From: a virus
Direction: 5' to 3' (one strand)
DNA length: 34,508 nt
Virus record (IMG/VR): IMGVR_UViG_3300046009_010204
Coordinates: 1 to 34,508 of that record
Shown here: positions 25,701 to 32,267 of the stretch, piece by piece
How positions within the stretch are numbered: position 1 is the first letter of the stretch
Layout of the letters: each line of letters opens with the position of its first letter
Notes under the pieces: model-generated
What the model was told of the DNA's origin: nothing
Database searches by the model: none
The model's input: the letters and a program-made list of their open reading frames with translations, nothing else
Position numbers and translations under genes: made by a program

Positions 25701-26945
25701 GGCAATACGACAGCCAGGAACAACAACTTCTTTGGGCGCGCTACAGGTTGTTTAAATACTACTGGCTGTGACAACAACTTTTTTGGATTAAGTGCGGGTC
25801 GTTGTAATACCACAGGTTGTAATAATAGTTTCTTTGGTCGTTATGCGGGTCGTTACAATACTACAGGTATTCATAATAACTTCTTTGGTAATGGCGCAGG
25901 TTGTTGTAATAGTACAGGTTGCAATAATAACTTTTTTGGATTAAGTGCAGGAAATAAGAATACCACAGGTAGTTATAATAATTTCTTCGGAACATTAACA
26001 GCTTTAAGTAACACAACAGGTAATCATAATAATTTCTTTGGTCGTAATGCAGGTGGATGTAATACTACAGGTTGTTATAATAACTTCTTTGGTCTCGACG
26101 CAGGATATAATAATACTACAGGTAATTTAAATATTGCTCTAGGTAAAAATGCAGGTTATAGAAATACAACCGGGTCAAAAAACATCTTTATAGGAGAAAA
26201 CACTGCATCAGGTGCTTATAATATTGGCACTTATAATACGTTTATTGGTACTTCTGCAGGTACAAATAATGTCAATGGTTGTCACAATAACTTTATTGGC
26301 AGAGCTACAGGTTATTGTAATGATTCCGGCACTTATAATACGTTTATTGGGTGGGCCGCGGGGTTTTCAAATACTACGGGAAATCATAATATTTTTATAG
26401 GAACATCGGCAGGTATAGAAAGTATTAATGGAAATCATAATCTTTTTGCTGGTTTGTGTGCCGGAAATTGTAACACTACAGGTACTAATAACATATTCTT
26501 CGGATGTTGTAGTGGGGTAGGAGCTACTGGTCTTGCAAACATAACGACTGAATCAAATCGTATTATTATGGGCAATAGCTCCCACGCTTGTGCTCAAATA
26601 CAAATTGCTTGGACAGCTGTTTCTGATATTCGTGATAAATGTATTTTCGGCCCTGTCCCACATGGAAGAGGATTTTTAAGTAATGTTAATCCTATAGCTT
26701 ATGCATTCAAAAACCGTATAACGAATGAAATTACTGATCCTCCAAATAAAAAACGTTATGGATTTAGTGCACAAGAAATTGCAGCATTAGAGGGTGTTGA
26801 AAAGGTTATCGTCAGTGACGATACTCCAGATAAGTTACAAATAACAAGCGATTATTTGATACCTATTCTGGTTAATGCTATAAAAGAAATGTCAGCGGAG
26901 ATTGATCAATTAAAAGCAAGAATTGAGGCGATTGAATCTAAATAA
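22737..26945 (+). CDS. long tail fibre with C-terminal peptidase S74 chaperone domain
   Basis: The 1402-aa protein has an N-terminal region (1-210) with fibre motifs (GNVLIGTATDGGFKLNVNGD), then about five copies of a 119-residue repeat (FTGDVTGTANLNLTNQNTNS ... GGTGITATGT; about 213-835), a Gly linker, about 24 copies of a 17-residue repeat NNFFGxxAGRCNTTGCx (859-1260), and a C-terminal intramolecular chaperone. The last is shown by VSDIRDK with Ser1296 and Lys1301 in the S-D-x-R-x-K spacing of the S74 self-cleaving dyad, followed by PIAYAFKN, RYGFSAQEI and a coiled coil (EIDQLKARIEAIE). S74 domains trimerise fibres and are then cut off just before the Ser. No good ribosome site precedes the ATG. 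This is a strong candidate for a host-recognition fibre. Confidence 0.9.
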   Translation: MANTDKDIVITPNKGSSVDDPKIVFTAGNATLGPYNITVRTYPTGNGTLSWEGSAGQLFSIENSLTGVIYSVNDISGIPSLEVYDTGQVRIAQYSGNVLIGTATDGGFKLNVNGDLQGNSITLTTNTGNSVVASANIIAANLIATNNVVAGNISVSGNITGTLGSSTSLPNSGVVATTYGGVTSIPAITVDAKGRITSASNVTATPAYASITNKPAVNLRFTGDVTGTANLNLSNQNTNSLDVSLTVGANSVALGTDTTGNYTDRVVGGTGITATGTTGEGNVITVGLGTSGVTAGIYGNANAVSQITVDATGRVTSASNLLIDRNYGITTNKPAVNLNFTGDVTGTANLNLTNQNTNSLDVTLTVATNSVALGTDTTGNYTNTVVAGTGITATGTADEGNVITVSHADTSSVANVSSDNSNGIVIQDVSLEFDTFGHVTAASVATANLDTRYLGLTAKASDSDLLDGQDSTYYLNYNNFVNDPAANIILTGDVTGTANAVLTANSTVISITTTIATNSVALGTDTTGNYTNRVVGGTGITATGTADEGNVITVALATSGVTAGSYGNANAVPRVTLDTTGRVTSAANLLIDRNYGITTNKPAVNLRFTGDVTGTANLNLTNQNTNSLDVTLTVATNSVALGTDTTGNYTDRVVGGTGITATGTTGEGNVITVALATSGVTAGSYGNANVVSQVTVDTTGRVTSASNVAIDRNYGITTNKPAVNLRFTGDVTGTANLNLTNQNTNSLDVTLTVASNSVALGTDTTGNYTDRVVGGTGITATGTTGEGNVITVGLATSGVTAATYGNSTIVPVITVDAQGRITAASNVTISAGGGGGATLDAQKNFTVVDACALTATGCHNIFIGRYAGRCTTFGSYNFFAGFSAGRSNTTGVSNNFFGFFAGYNNTIGCENIFIGRRAGFCNTTGCNNNFFGCYAGCLNTTGVHNSFFGFWAGRYNTTGSYNNFIGENAGRCNTTGCDNNFLGRCAGCGNTTARNNNFFGRATGCLNTTGCDNNFFGLSAGRCNTTGCNNSFFGRYAGRYNTTGIHNNFFGNGAGCCNSTGCNNNFFGLSAGNKNTTGSYNNFFGTLTALSNTTGNHNNFFGRNAGGCNTTGCYNNFFGLDAGYNNTTGNLNIALGKNAGYRNTTGSKNIFIGENTASGAYNIGTYNTFIGTSAGTNNVNGCHNNFIGRATGYCNDSGTYNTFIGWAAGFSNTTGNHNIFIGTSAGIESINGNHNLFAGLCAGNCNTTGTNNIFFGCCSGVGATGLANITTESNRIIMGNSSHACAQIQIAWTAVSDIRDKCIFGPVPHGRGFLSNVNPIAYAFKNRITNEITDPPNKKRYGFSAQEIAALEGVEKVIVSDDTPDKLQITSDYLIPILVNAIKEMSAEIDQLKARIEAIESK
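23373..25247 (+). repeat. 357-nt coding repeats, five copies
   Basis: The segment starting AACAAACCTGC recurs at 23373, 23730, 24534 and 24891, with a diverged copy starting near 24177; spacing is exactly 357 nt (119 codons) for the neighbouring pairs and 447 nt where about 90 nt extra (LDGQDSTYYLNYNN) is inserted. Long stretches are nearly identical in DNA, so copy number can probably change by recombination. Confidence 0.92.
25311..26520 (+). repeat. 51-nt coding repeats, about 24 copies
   Basis: Unit NNFFGxxAGRCNTTGCx, the same 17-residue period and the same two cysteine columns (positions 11 and 16) as the array in the giant collagen-like fibre, but with Phe-Phe in place of Ala-Ile. Units 17-24 are more diverged and some lack Cys. 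Confidence 0.93.
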
Positions 26946-26948
26946 ATA
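26941..26948 (+). promoter_or_regulatory. candidate late promoter of the sugar-modification cassette
   Basis: AATAAATA (7 of 8 to the late box), overlapping the S74 fibre stop codon, followed by TTATTTTTATGGAGA. Initiation near 26954 would leave about 16 nt with ribosome site GGAGA before the ATG at 26970, a well-formed arrangement. Confidence 0.4.
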
Positions 26949-26969
26949 TTATTTTTATGGAGATACATT

Positions 26970-27641
26970 ATGAAAAAGATTTTGATAGCCACACCATGTT
27001 TATATGGTAAAGTTGATGCATATTATGTTCACAGTTTATGTGAATCAATTAAATTGGGGTTGAAAGAAGATCTTGCGATTAACGCAGTCTTCCTTTCTAA
27101 TGAATCAATTCTCCCCATGGCAAGAAACGAATTGTTCAACCTTGCTTATACTCAAGGTTATGATCACATGGTATTCATCGATGATGATGAATACTGGAGT
27201 CCGAATATTCTCATTGAAATTCTTAAGTCTCCGAAGGATGTCGTTGCTGTTCCCGTTGTCAATAAGGGTGACAAAAAGATTGAATATAATGTCTACCTTT
27301 CGGAGAATAGTAAAGTTGATCCTACAGATGGATATATCAACGTTCAAAAAGTTGGAACTGGGTTTGTAAAGCTGTCTCGAAAAGTGTTAACTGACTTATG
27401 GCAATCCAATCCTGAAATATCTTTTCGAGGTAAAATTTTAAAAAACATTTGTGAATTTTCTGTTCGGAATGATTCATTCGTCGGTGAAGATATCACTTTA
27501 TCACGAAAGATAAAAGAGTTGGGTTATGAAATTTGGGTTAACCCCAAACACACTGTAGCTCATTTGGGTGTTAAAATGTACAAAGGTAACTTTGAAAAAG
27601 ATTATAATGAAAAACATTCTATTCTACAATCTGTGGCATAA
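26970..27641 (+). CDS. glycosyltransferase, GT-A fold (GT2-like)
   Basis: A 223-aa protein with the GT-A pattern: KKILIATPCLYGKVDAYYVH at the N-terminus for nucleotide-sugar binding, a metal-binding acidic motif FIDDDEYW (Asp71-Asp73), then GTGFVKLSRKVL and, near the C-terminus, GEDITLSRKIKELGYEIWVN and HLG, which resembles the acceptor/base region (ED...R) of GT2-type enzymes. It is short for GT2, so it is a minimal domain. It is cytoplasmic, with no membrane segments. It leads the four-gene glycosyltransferase run; donor and acceptor sugars cannot be read from the sequence. Confidence 0.8.
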   Translation: MKKILIATPCLYGKVDAYYVHSLCESIKLGLKEDLAINAVFLSNESILPMARNELFNLAYTQGYDHMVFIDDDEYWSPNILIEILKSPKDVVAVPVVNKGDKKIEYNVYLSENSKVDPTDGYINVQKVGTGFVKLSRKVLTDLWQSNPEISFRGKILKNICEFSVRNDSFVGEDITLSRKIKELGYEIWVNPKHTVAHLGVKMYKGNFEKDYNEKHSILQSVA

Positions 27642-28569
27642 TGGTGACGTTTTTTCAGGTCGAGGTTACCTTAAACACATTAAAGACTCGCTCCCTAACG
27701 TAAAGTTCGGCTACTATCATGTGTGCAATTCAAAGATCGTTACTGATCTTATTCGCACACAATTTAAGCCTGATTTGAAAAAATGGCAAGTCGAACAACT
27801 AAACTACAATAAGATTTTTGAAACAGATGAAACCATCTACATCAACACATGGGTGGGAGCGTACTTTTATCAAAATCAAGCGCGAATGGGCGACCACAAA
27901 GAGTTTGTGGCAAACCTCCCAGGAGAAGGTCACGCAAATTACTTGTCATTACATAAAATTTATACTTTTATAATTGACTATTTAAATAAGAACCATGGGT
28001 GTGATATAATTTTGAGTGACAATCCTTTACTTTATGTTCCAAAAGTAAATTGGAGTGTTTATGAAATCAAATCAGCTGATAACTTCCTGCAACAACATAA
28101 AGGTAAAAAACATTTGATTTGTAATGGAAAAGTTCGTAGTATGCAAAGCGGATTGGATAACCTTGCCCCTATAATAGAACATTTAGCTAAAACTTATTCG
28201 ACTGATACTTTCATTTGCACAGAAAAATTTGAAACAAAATTAAACAATGTATATTTTACCTCTGATATATTCAATATTGATTGTGACTTAAATGAGATTG
28301 CATACATGTCAACACATTGTGACACTATCATGGGAAAGAATTCGGGTCCTTTCATGTTTACTCATGTTAAAGAGAATATAAATAATGTTAACAAGATTTT
28401 TGTTGCGATGAGTCACAATGTGAGTGACTGCTATCCCCACCACATTAAAAATCTGCCTTGCAAATATTTCTTTACTGCAGCAGAGTCACCCAATCTTGTA
28501 GCAAACGCAATTGAAAGTGCAATAAAATTATCTCATGGATTAATTATAAACTTATCTAGATATGAATAA
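27607..28569 (+). CDS. probable GT-B-type glycosyltransferase or related protein
   Basis: I choose ATG 27607 (320 aa, MKNILFYNLWHNGDVFSGRG); the longer GTG-started frame from 27568 would only add 13 residues lying inside the previous gene. The N-terminal NLWHNGDVFSGRGYLKHIKD resembles the GDxxxxxxxLKxLK start of GT9-like enzymes, and the C-terminal half has IMGKNSGPFMFTHV, where GT9 enzymes carry a D/N-S-G-xxH/F nucleotide-sugar loop. Overall identity to any one family is not clear. It overlaps the previous gene by 35 nt and the next by 8 nt, so translation is coupled. Confidence 0.6.
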   Translation: MKNILFYNLWHNGDVFSGRGYLKHIKDSLPNVKFGYYHVCNSKIVTDLIRTQFKPDLKKWQVEQLNYNKIFETDETIYINTWVGAYFYQNQARMGDHKEFVANLPGEGHANYLSLHKIYTFIIDYLNKNHGCDIILSDNPLLYVPKVNWSVYEIKSADNFLQQHKGKKHLICNGKVRSMQSGLDNLAPIIEHLAKTYSTDTFICTEKFETKLNNVYFTSDIFNIDCDLNEIAYMSTHCDTIMGKNSGPFMFTHVKENINNVNKIFVAMSHNVSDCYPHHIKNLPCKYFFTAAESPNLVANAIESAIKLSHGLIINLSRYE

Positions 28570-29287
28570 AATTGATGTGATTATTCCCACAATGTGGCGA
28601 GATGAAAACTTCCCCGATGCTTTAAAAAAATATTGTGAGTGTAAGTCTATCAATAAGATCATTGTAATCGACAATGATTATGTTAAACGCCCAAAAGATT
28701 TAATCAAACACGATAAGTTGACCTTAGTTAATTATGGCAAAAATATTTATGTGAACCCTGCATGGAATGAAGGATACTATCGTTCAAACGCAGATATAAT
28801 CAATCTTTTAAACGATGATATATATGTTGAAGATGGTGTTTTTGAGTTTATGCAAAATTTAGATTTTTCCGAAATAGACATAATCGGAGTGCATTTAAAG
28901 GATGGTATCACCAACTATCACATCACCAACCATCCCGATAGAAAAGAAGAACTTATTCGCTTAAACGTAAATAAGTCACAACCTATTGGTGGGCAGAGTT
29001 TTGCTTATGGTGTGTGTATGTTTGTGAAAAGATCATCTTATCGTGTAATACCAAGTTTATATCAAGTGTGGTATGGGGATGATTATTTGATTCAACGATG
29101 CAAAAATATTTATACTTTAAAAACAAGCAAGATTCATGGTGTAGTTTCAAAAACTATTGTCAGTGAAGATATAAAACAAAGTGTTCAAAGAAGAATTGAT
29201 CTTGATACTGTAAACGTGTACCGATATAATCATTTCTTTAATGGAAGAAATTGGGAAATTGTACAAAACACAATGAGGAAATTATGA
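28562..29287 (+). CDS. glycosyltransferase, GT-A fold (GT2-like)
   Basis: A 241-aa protein beginning MNKIDVIIPTMWRDENFPDA, the beta1-loop of GT2 enzymes, with IIVIDND (about 33-39), NPAWNEGYYRSNADIINLLNDDIYV (acidic metal-binding Asn84-Asp85-Asp86) and, later, a GGQSFAYGVCMFVKRS segment like the acceptor-side region, then WYGDDYL, where GT2 members keep a catalytic ED/DD. It is soluble. It overlaps the previous gene by 8 nt and shares ATGA with the next. It probably adds one sugar in the same pathway as the neighbouring transferases. Confidence 0.78.
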   Translation: MNKIDVIIPTMWRDENFPDALKKYCECKSINKIIVIDNDYVKRPKDLIKHDKLTLVNYGKNIYVNPAWNEGYYRSNADIINLLNDDIYVEDGVFEFMQNLDFSEIDIIGVHLKDGITNYHITNHPDRKEELIRLNVNKSQPIGGQSFAYGVCMFVKRSSYRVIPSLYQVWYGDDYLIQRCKNIYTLKTSKIHGVVSKTIVSEDIKQSVQRRIDLDTVNVYRYNHFFNGRNWEIVQNTMRKL

Positions 29288-30183
29288 GTAAATATAGTAT
29301 TTTCCACCTTCAAGGGGGGATTGGTAAACATGTAGCAGCGACCGCTGTAGCAAGGTGCATTAAAAACAACTACCCAGATAGAAAACTAATTGTGGTTTGT
29401 GCTTACCCAGATTTGTTTATAAATCTAAACTTTGTCGAACGTGTATATACTTTGGGTAATACAAGTTATTTTTATCAAAGGTATGTTCAAGATAAAGATT
29501 CTATTTTGTTCCATCACGAACCCTACTTTACTACAAATCACATTCACAAAAGAAAAAGACTTATCCCTAACTGGTGTGAGATGTATGGATTGAAGTATAA
29601 TAATGAAATGCCAATTTTAAAGTTTAACAAGTTGCAATTTGACTTATCAAAAACTTTCTGGCAAAGAAACAAACCTCTAATGTTGATTCATACAAACGGG
29701 GGATTGATGGCAACTGACGCAAAACCATATGCATGGACACGTGACATGCCTCCCGATATTGCTCAGGATCTTATTAATCATTACAAAAATGATTATCACA
29801 TCTATCAGGTAACAAAATTTAACTCACCAAAACTTGATGGAGCAGAACACATTTTTGCTACACCTCAACAATCTTTAAGTTTGATTGAATTTTTTACCAT
29901 TTTACTCCATGCAAAAAAAAGAATTTTAATCGATTCAAGTTTGCAACACGCCGCGGCTGCAATGAATAAAAAATCAACCGTTTTATGGAATGGAACAAGC
30001 CCCAAGGTATTTGGTTATGATATGCATGATAATATTTGCACAGAAATTCCATACGACTTTAAACTTCCCGGAAGCTATCTATTTGACTTTGATTTTAACG
30101 GGAATGAACATGAATATCCTTTCACAGAAGATGTAAAATTGTTTGATGTAAATAAGATTATTGAATCTGTGGACAAGCAATAG
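29284..30183 (+). CDS. glycosyltransferase family 9 (heptosyltransferase)-like protein
   Basis: The start is set at ATG 29284 (299 aa), which has GAGGAAATT upstream and an ATGA overlap; a frame from 29251 would lie inside the previous gene. The N-terminus SIFHLQGGIGKHVAATAVAR resembles the Gly-rich loop of GT-B glycosyltransferases, followed by a Rossmann strand (RKLIVVCAYPDLFIN). The C-terminal half has RILIDSSLQHAAAAMNKKST and VLWNGTSPKVFGY, a close pattern to the D-S/T-x-x-x-H-x-A-A-A-x...GxTSP donor-binding loop of GT9. It is the fourth enzyme of the cassette. Confidence 0.75.
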   Translation: MSKYSIFHLQGGIGKHVAATAVARCIKNNYPDRKLIVVCAYPDLFINLNFVERVYTLGNTSYFYQRYVQDKDSILFHHEPYFTTNHIHKRKRLIPNWCEMYGLKYNNEMPILKFNKLQFDLSKTFWQRNKPLMLIHTNGGLMATDAKPYAWTRDMPPDIAQDLINHYKNDYHIYQVTKFNSPKLDGAEHIFATPQQSLSLIEFFTILLHAKKRILIDSSLQHAAAAMNKKSTVLWNGTSPKVFGYDMHDNICTEIPYDFKLPGSYLFDFDFNGNEHEYPFTEDVKLFDVNKIIESVDKQ

Positions 30184-30192
30184 GAGATTATT

Positions 30193-31125
30193 ATGGCTAA
30201 TGAACCCCCAAAACAAATTGAACCAAAATCTTATTACTTTATGGCAGGACTGCCTCGAGCGGGTAGCACTCTATTATCTGCTATTTTAAATCAAAATCCA
30301 CGAATCTATTCCGGACCTAGCTCGCCTGTAGTGCCTACGATGCTTGCTCTTGAAACATCTTTGGCACAAGATGAATTGTTTTTAGCGTATCCAAAACCAC
30401 AAATTGCTGCACAAATGATTGCAAACATTTTGCCACAATTTTATATGGATGTTGACAAACCCGTAATCATTGATAAAAACAGATCATGGGTTAATCGGTT
30501 ACATTATATTTCAGGATACTTTGGCATTCAGCCAAAAGTTATTTGCCCTGTTAGAAGTATTGATGAAATCCTTGCATCGTTCATCGCAATGCAAAGAAGA
30601 AATCTTCAAAAAGTTGATAGCGTAAAACTTAATTTTCTTGATGAAATGCTTGTTAAATCAAATCTCCCACTAACAGATGATAATCGATGTGAGCTATTAG
30701 CAAGCCCCATGGGCATTTTAGGTCAAAGTTATGAGGGGTTAAAGCAATGCATCATGCAAGGACAACAAAGGGCTTTACACTTTGTCGAATATGATGATTT
30801 ACTTGATAATCCACAAGATACCATGGAAAAAATTTACGACTTTCTTGAAGAGGACTACTTCAAACATGACTTTGCAAACCTGGTAAATATTCACCAAGAA
30901 AACGATGGTCAAGTATATGGAATGGCAGACATGCATGATGTTCGTACAACTTTGGGTCGTCGTGGTATAAATCCTGCTGAAATTTTATCTGAAACAATTA
31001 TAAATAAATGTAAGAACGCTGAATTTTGGCGTACAATGAATGAAGAAATTCCTCAAGAAGAATTTCTTCCAGATAATGAACTCCCCATAACACAAGAAAA
31101 TCCTTCATTTATAATAGGAGCTTAA
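30193..31125 (+). CDS. sulfotransferase (PAPS-dependent)
   Basis: A 310-aa enzyme that should move sulfate from PAPS to a hydroxyl, likely on a glycan. The 5'-phosphosulfate loop FMAGLPRAGSTLLSAIL is textbook (Pro21-Leu28), with the 3'-phosphate motif at CPVRSIDEILASF (Arg121 to Ser129) and the FVEYDDLLDNPQDTMEKIYDFL segment typical of the family (Sulfotransfer_3/PF13469 type). The C-terminus (LPITQENPSFIIGA) appears complete. It has a clear ribosome site (TAGGAGA) and comes between glycosyltransferases and the APS-kinase-like fusion, which could supply PAPS. A stand-alone sulfotransferase of this type is known from marine T4-like phages. Confidence 0.88.
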   Translation: MANEPPKQIEPKSYYFMAGLPRAGSTLLSAILNQNPRIYSGPSSPVVPTMLALETSLAQDELFLAYPKPQIAAQMIANILPQFYMDVDKPVIIDKNRSWVNRLHYISGYFGIQPKVICPVRSIDEILASFIAMQRRNLQKVDSVKLNFLDEMLVKSNLPLTDDNRCELLASPMGILGQSYEGLKQCIMQGQQRALHFVEYDDLLDNPQDTMEKIYDFLEEDYFKHDFANLVNIHQENDGQVYGMADMHDVRTTLGRRGINPAEILSETIINKCKNAEFWRTMNEEIPQEEFLPDNELPITQENPSFIIGA

Positions 31126-31126
31126 A

Positions 31127-31384
31127 ATGCTTGAACAACAACTAACAGCACAGCAAAGAGTAGATGGAACAGTACGAGCAGCACGTGACAGCGTTTGGGT
31201 TGTTACAAATGAACTTCAAAAGAAAGCTGACACAGGAGTGCTTTCAGAAGAAGGTCGCGGAAATATTGAACGCAACGTTGCTCATTTAGAAATCGTTATG
31301 TCAGATCCACAAGTTGTTGAACTTGGGGGCGATCTATCCGATCTTACAGCAGCAATTACTAATGGAAAGGCAGCGTTGGCTTAA
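31127..31384 (+). CDS. small 85-aa protein of unknown function
   Basis: I do not recognise it. It is a soluble, helical, mildly acidic protein (MLEQQLTAQQRVDGTVRAAR at the start, DLSDLTAAITNGKAALA at the end). It has a good ribosome site (TAGGAG) and lies 1 nt after the sulfotransferase gene and 1 nt before the kinase fusion gene, so it is co-translated with the sulfate enzymes. It might be a partner of either enzyme, or unrelated. Confidence 0.6.
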   Translation: MLEQQLTAQQRVDGTVRAARDSVWVVTNELQKKADTGVLSEEGRGNIERNVAHLEIVMSDPQVVELGGDLSDLTAAITNGKAALA

Positions 31385-31385
31385 T

Positions 31386-32222
31386 ATGCAAAAAATTCTT
31401 ATTATGGGTCTTCCTGGGGCAGGAAAGACATACTTTGCAGAAAGATTAAAAATTTACCTTGAGAAGCACGGAAAAAGGGATCTATCATCTGCACCTGATA
31501 CACCCTTTCAAAACCTAAACGCTCGAGTAAAGTGGTTTAATGCTGACGAAGTACGAAGAAAGTATAATGATTGGGATTTCACCACTGAAGGAAGAATTCG
31601 TCAATCTATTCGAATGCTTGAATTCGCTCTTTCTTGTAATGAAGAATATGTAATTTGCGATTTTGTAGCGCCTCTTGTAGAGATGCGAAACAACTTTAAA
31701 GCAGATTGGACAATCTGGATGGATACCATTGCAGAAGGTAGATTTGATGACACAAATAAGGCATTTATACCACCAGAACAGTATGATTTTCGTATAACAG
31801 AACAAAATGCTGAAGCATGGGTTCCTTATGTGGGTGAAAGAATTGTGCAAAATCTTCGTCGTCCAAGATTTGATTGGCAAAAAGAAAGCGTTCAAATGTT
31901 GGGCCGATGGCAACCTTGGCATGCAGGTCATCGTGCACTATTCGAAAGAGCTCTTGCTAAAACGGGTCAAGTTTGTATTATGATTCGTGATTGTCAGGGG
32001 TGGAATGATAGTAATCCCTTTGCAATTCAGCAAGTTAAAAACTTTATTCGCAGAGATCTAGACCCTCATTATCAAGGTCAGTATGAGATTATTGCAGTCC
32101 CCAACATTGTAAATATAACGTATGGTCGAGATGTGGGATATAAGATAGAGCAAGAAGTTTTTGATGATAATATACACTCAATTAGTGCCACAAAAATACG
32201 TAAAACAATGGGCCTGAAGTAG
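31386..32222 (+). CDS. bifunctional P-loop kinase (APS-kinase-like) fused to HxGH nucleotidylyltransferase
   Basis: The start is ATG 31386 (278 aa); a frame from 31314 runs through the previous gene. The N-terminal half is a small-molecule kinase: Walker A GLPGAGKT (8-15), KWFNADEVRRKYNDWDF, and WTIWMDTIAEGRFDDTNKAF, the last typical of phage proteins labelled adenylylsulfate kinase. The C-terminal half is an HxGH nucleotidylyltransferase (cytidylyltransferase-like fold): GRWQPWHAGH (173-182) and ISATKIR (266-272), the two nucleotide-binding motifs; the first resembles NadM-type NMN adenylyltransferases more than ATP sulfurylase. It could make PAPS for the sulfotransferase, or belong to NAD or sugar-nucleotide metabolism. 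The ribosome site is poor, so translation is probably coupled. Confidence 0.75.
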   Translation: MQKILIMGLPGAGKTYFAERLKIYLEKHGKRDLSSAPDTPFQNLNARVKWFNADEVRRKYNDWDFTTEGRIRQSIRMLEFALSCNEEYVICDFVAPLVEMRNNFKADWTIWMDTIAEGRFDDTNKAFIPPEQYDFRITEQNAEAWVPYVGERIVQNLRRPRFDWQKESVQMLGRWQPWHAGHRALFERALAKTGQVCIMIRDCQGWNDSNPFAIQQVKNFIRRDLDPHYQGQYEIIAVPNIVNITYGRDVGYKIEQEVFDDNIHSISATKIRKTMGLK

Positions 32223-32228
32223 TAACTT

Positions 32229-32266
32229 ACAGTCCTTATAAATATTCAGAAACTTATAGGGACTGT
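32229..32266 (+). promoter_or_regulatory. 13-bp hairpin enclosing the gp13 late promoter and ribosome site
   Basis: ACAGTCCTTATAA (32229-32241) pairs with TTATAGGGACTGT (32254-32266): twelve Watson-Crick pairs and one G-U. The 12-nt loop contains the predicted late start (about 32250). The right arm carries AGGGA, the ribosome site of gp13, and ends one base before its ATG. Read-through RNA should hide this site; RNA begun at the late promoter lacks the left arm and should not. This is the same layout as in T4 genes e and soc. Confidence 0.75.
32237..32244 (+). promoter_or_regulatory. late promoter of gp13
   Basis: TATAAATA is an exact match to the T4 late promoter consensus, in the short spacer before a neck gene that should be expressed late. 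The predicted start is near 32250, with an 18-nt leader. Confidence 0.65.
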
Positions 32267-32267
32267 T

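Noticed and set aside
22737-26945. Diversity-generating retroelement target
   Set aside because: Repeated fibre 3' regions raised the idea, but no reverse transcriptase, template repeat or adenine-biased variation is seen in the window.
31314-31385. Extended N-terminus for the kinase fusion
   Set aside because: The extra 24 residues lie inside the previous gene and precede the normal kinase start MQKILIMGLPGAGKT.
31515-31931. Minus-strand ORF inside the kinase fusion gene
   Set aside because: The + strand frame has clear P-loop and HxGH motifs; the opposite frame has no family features.
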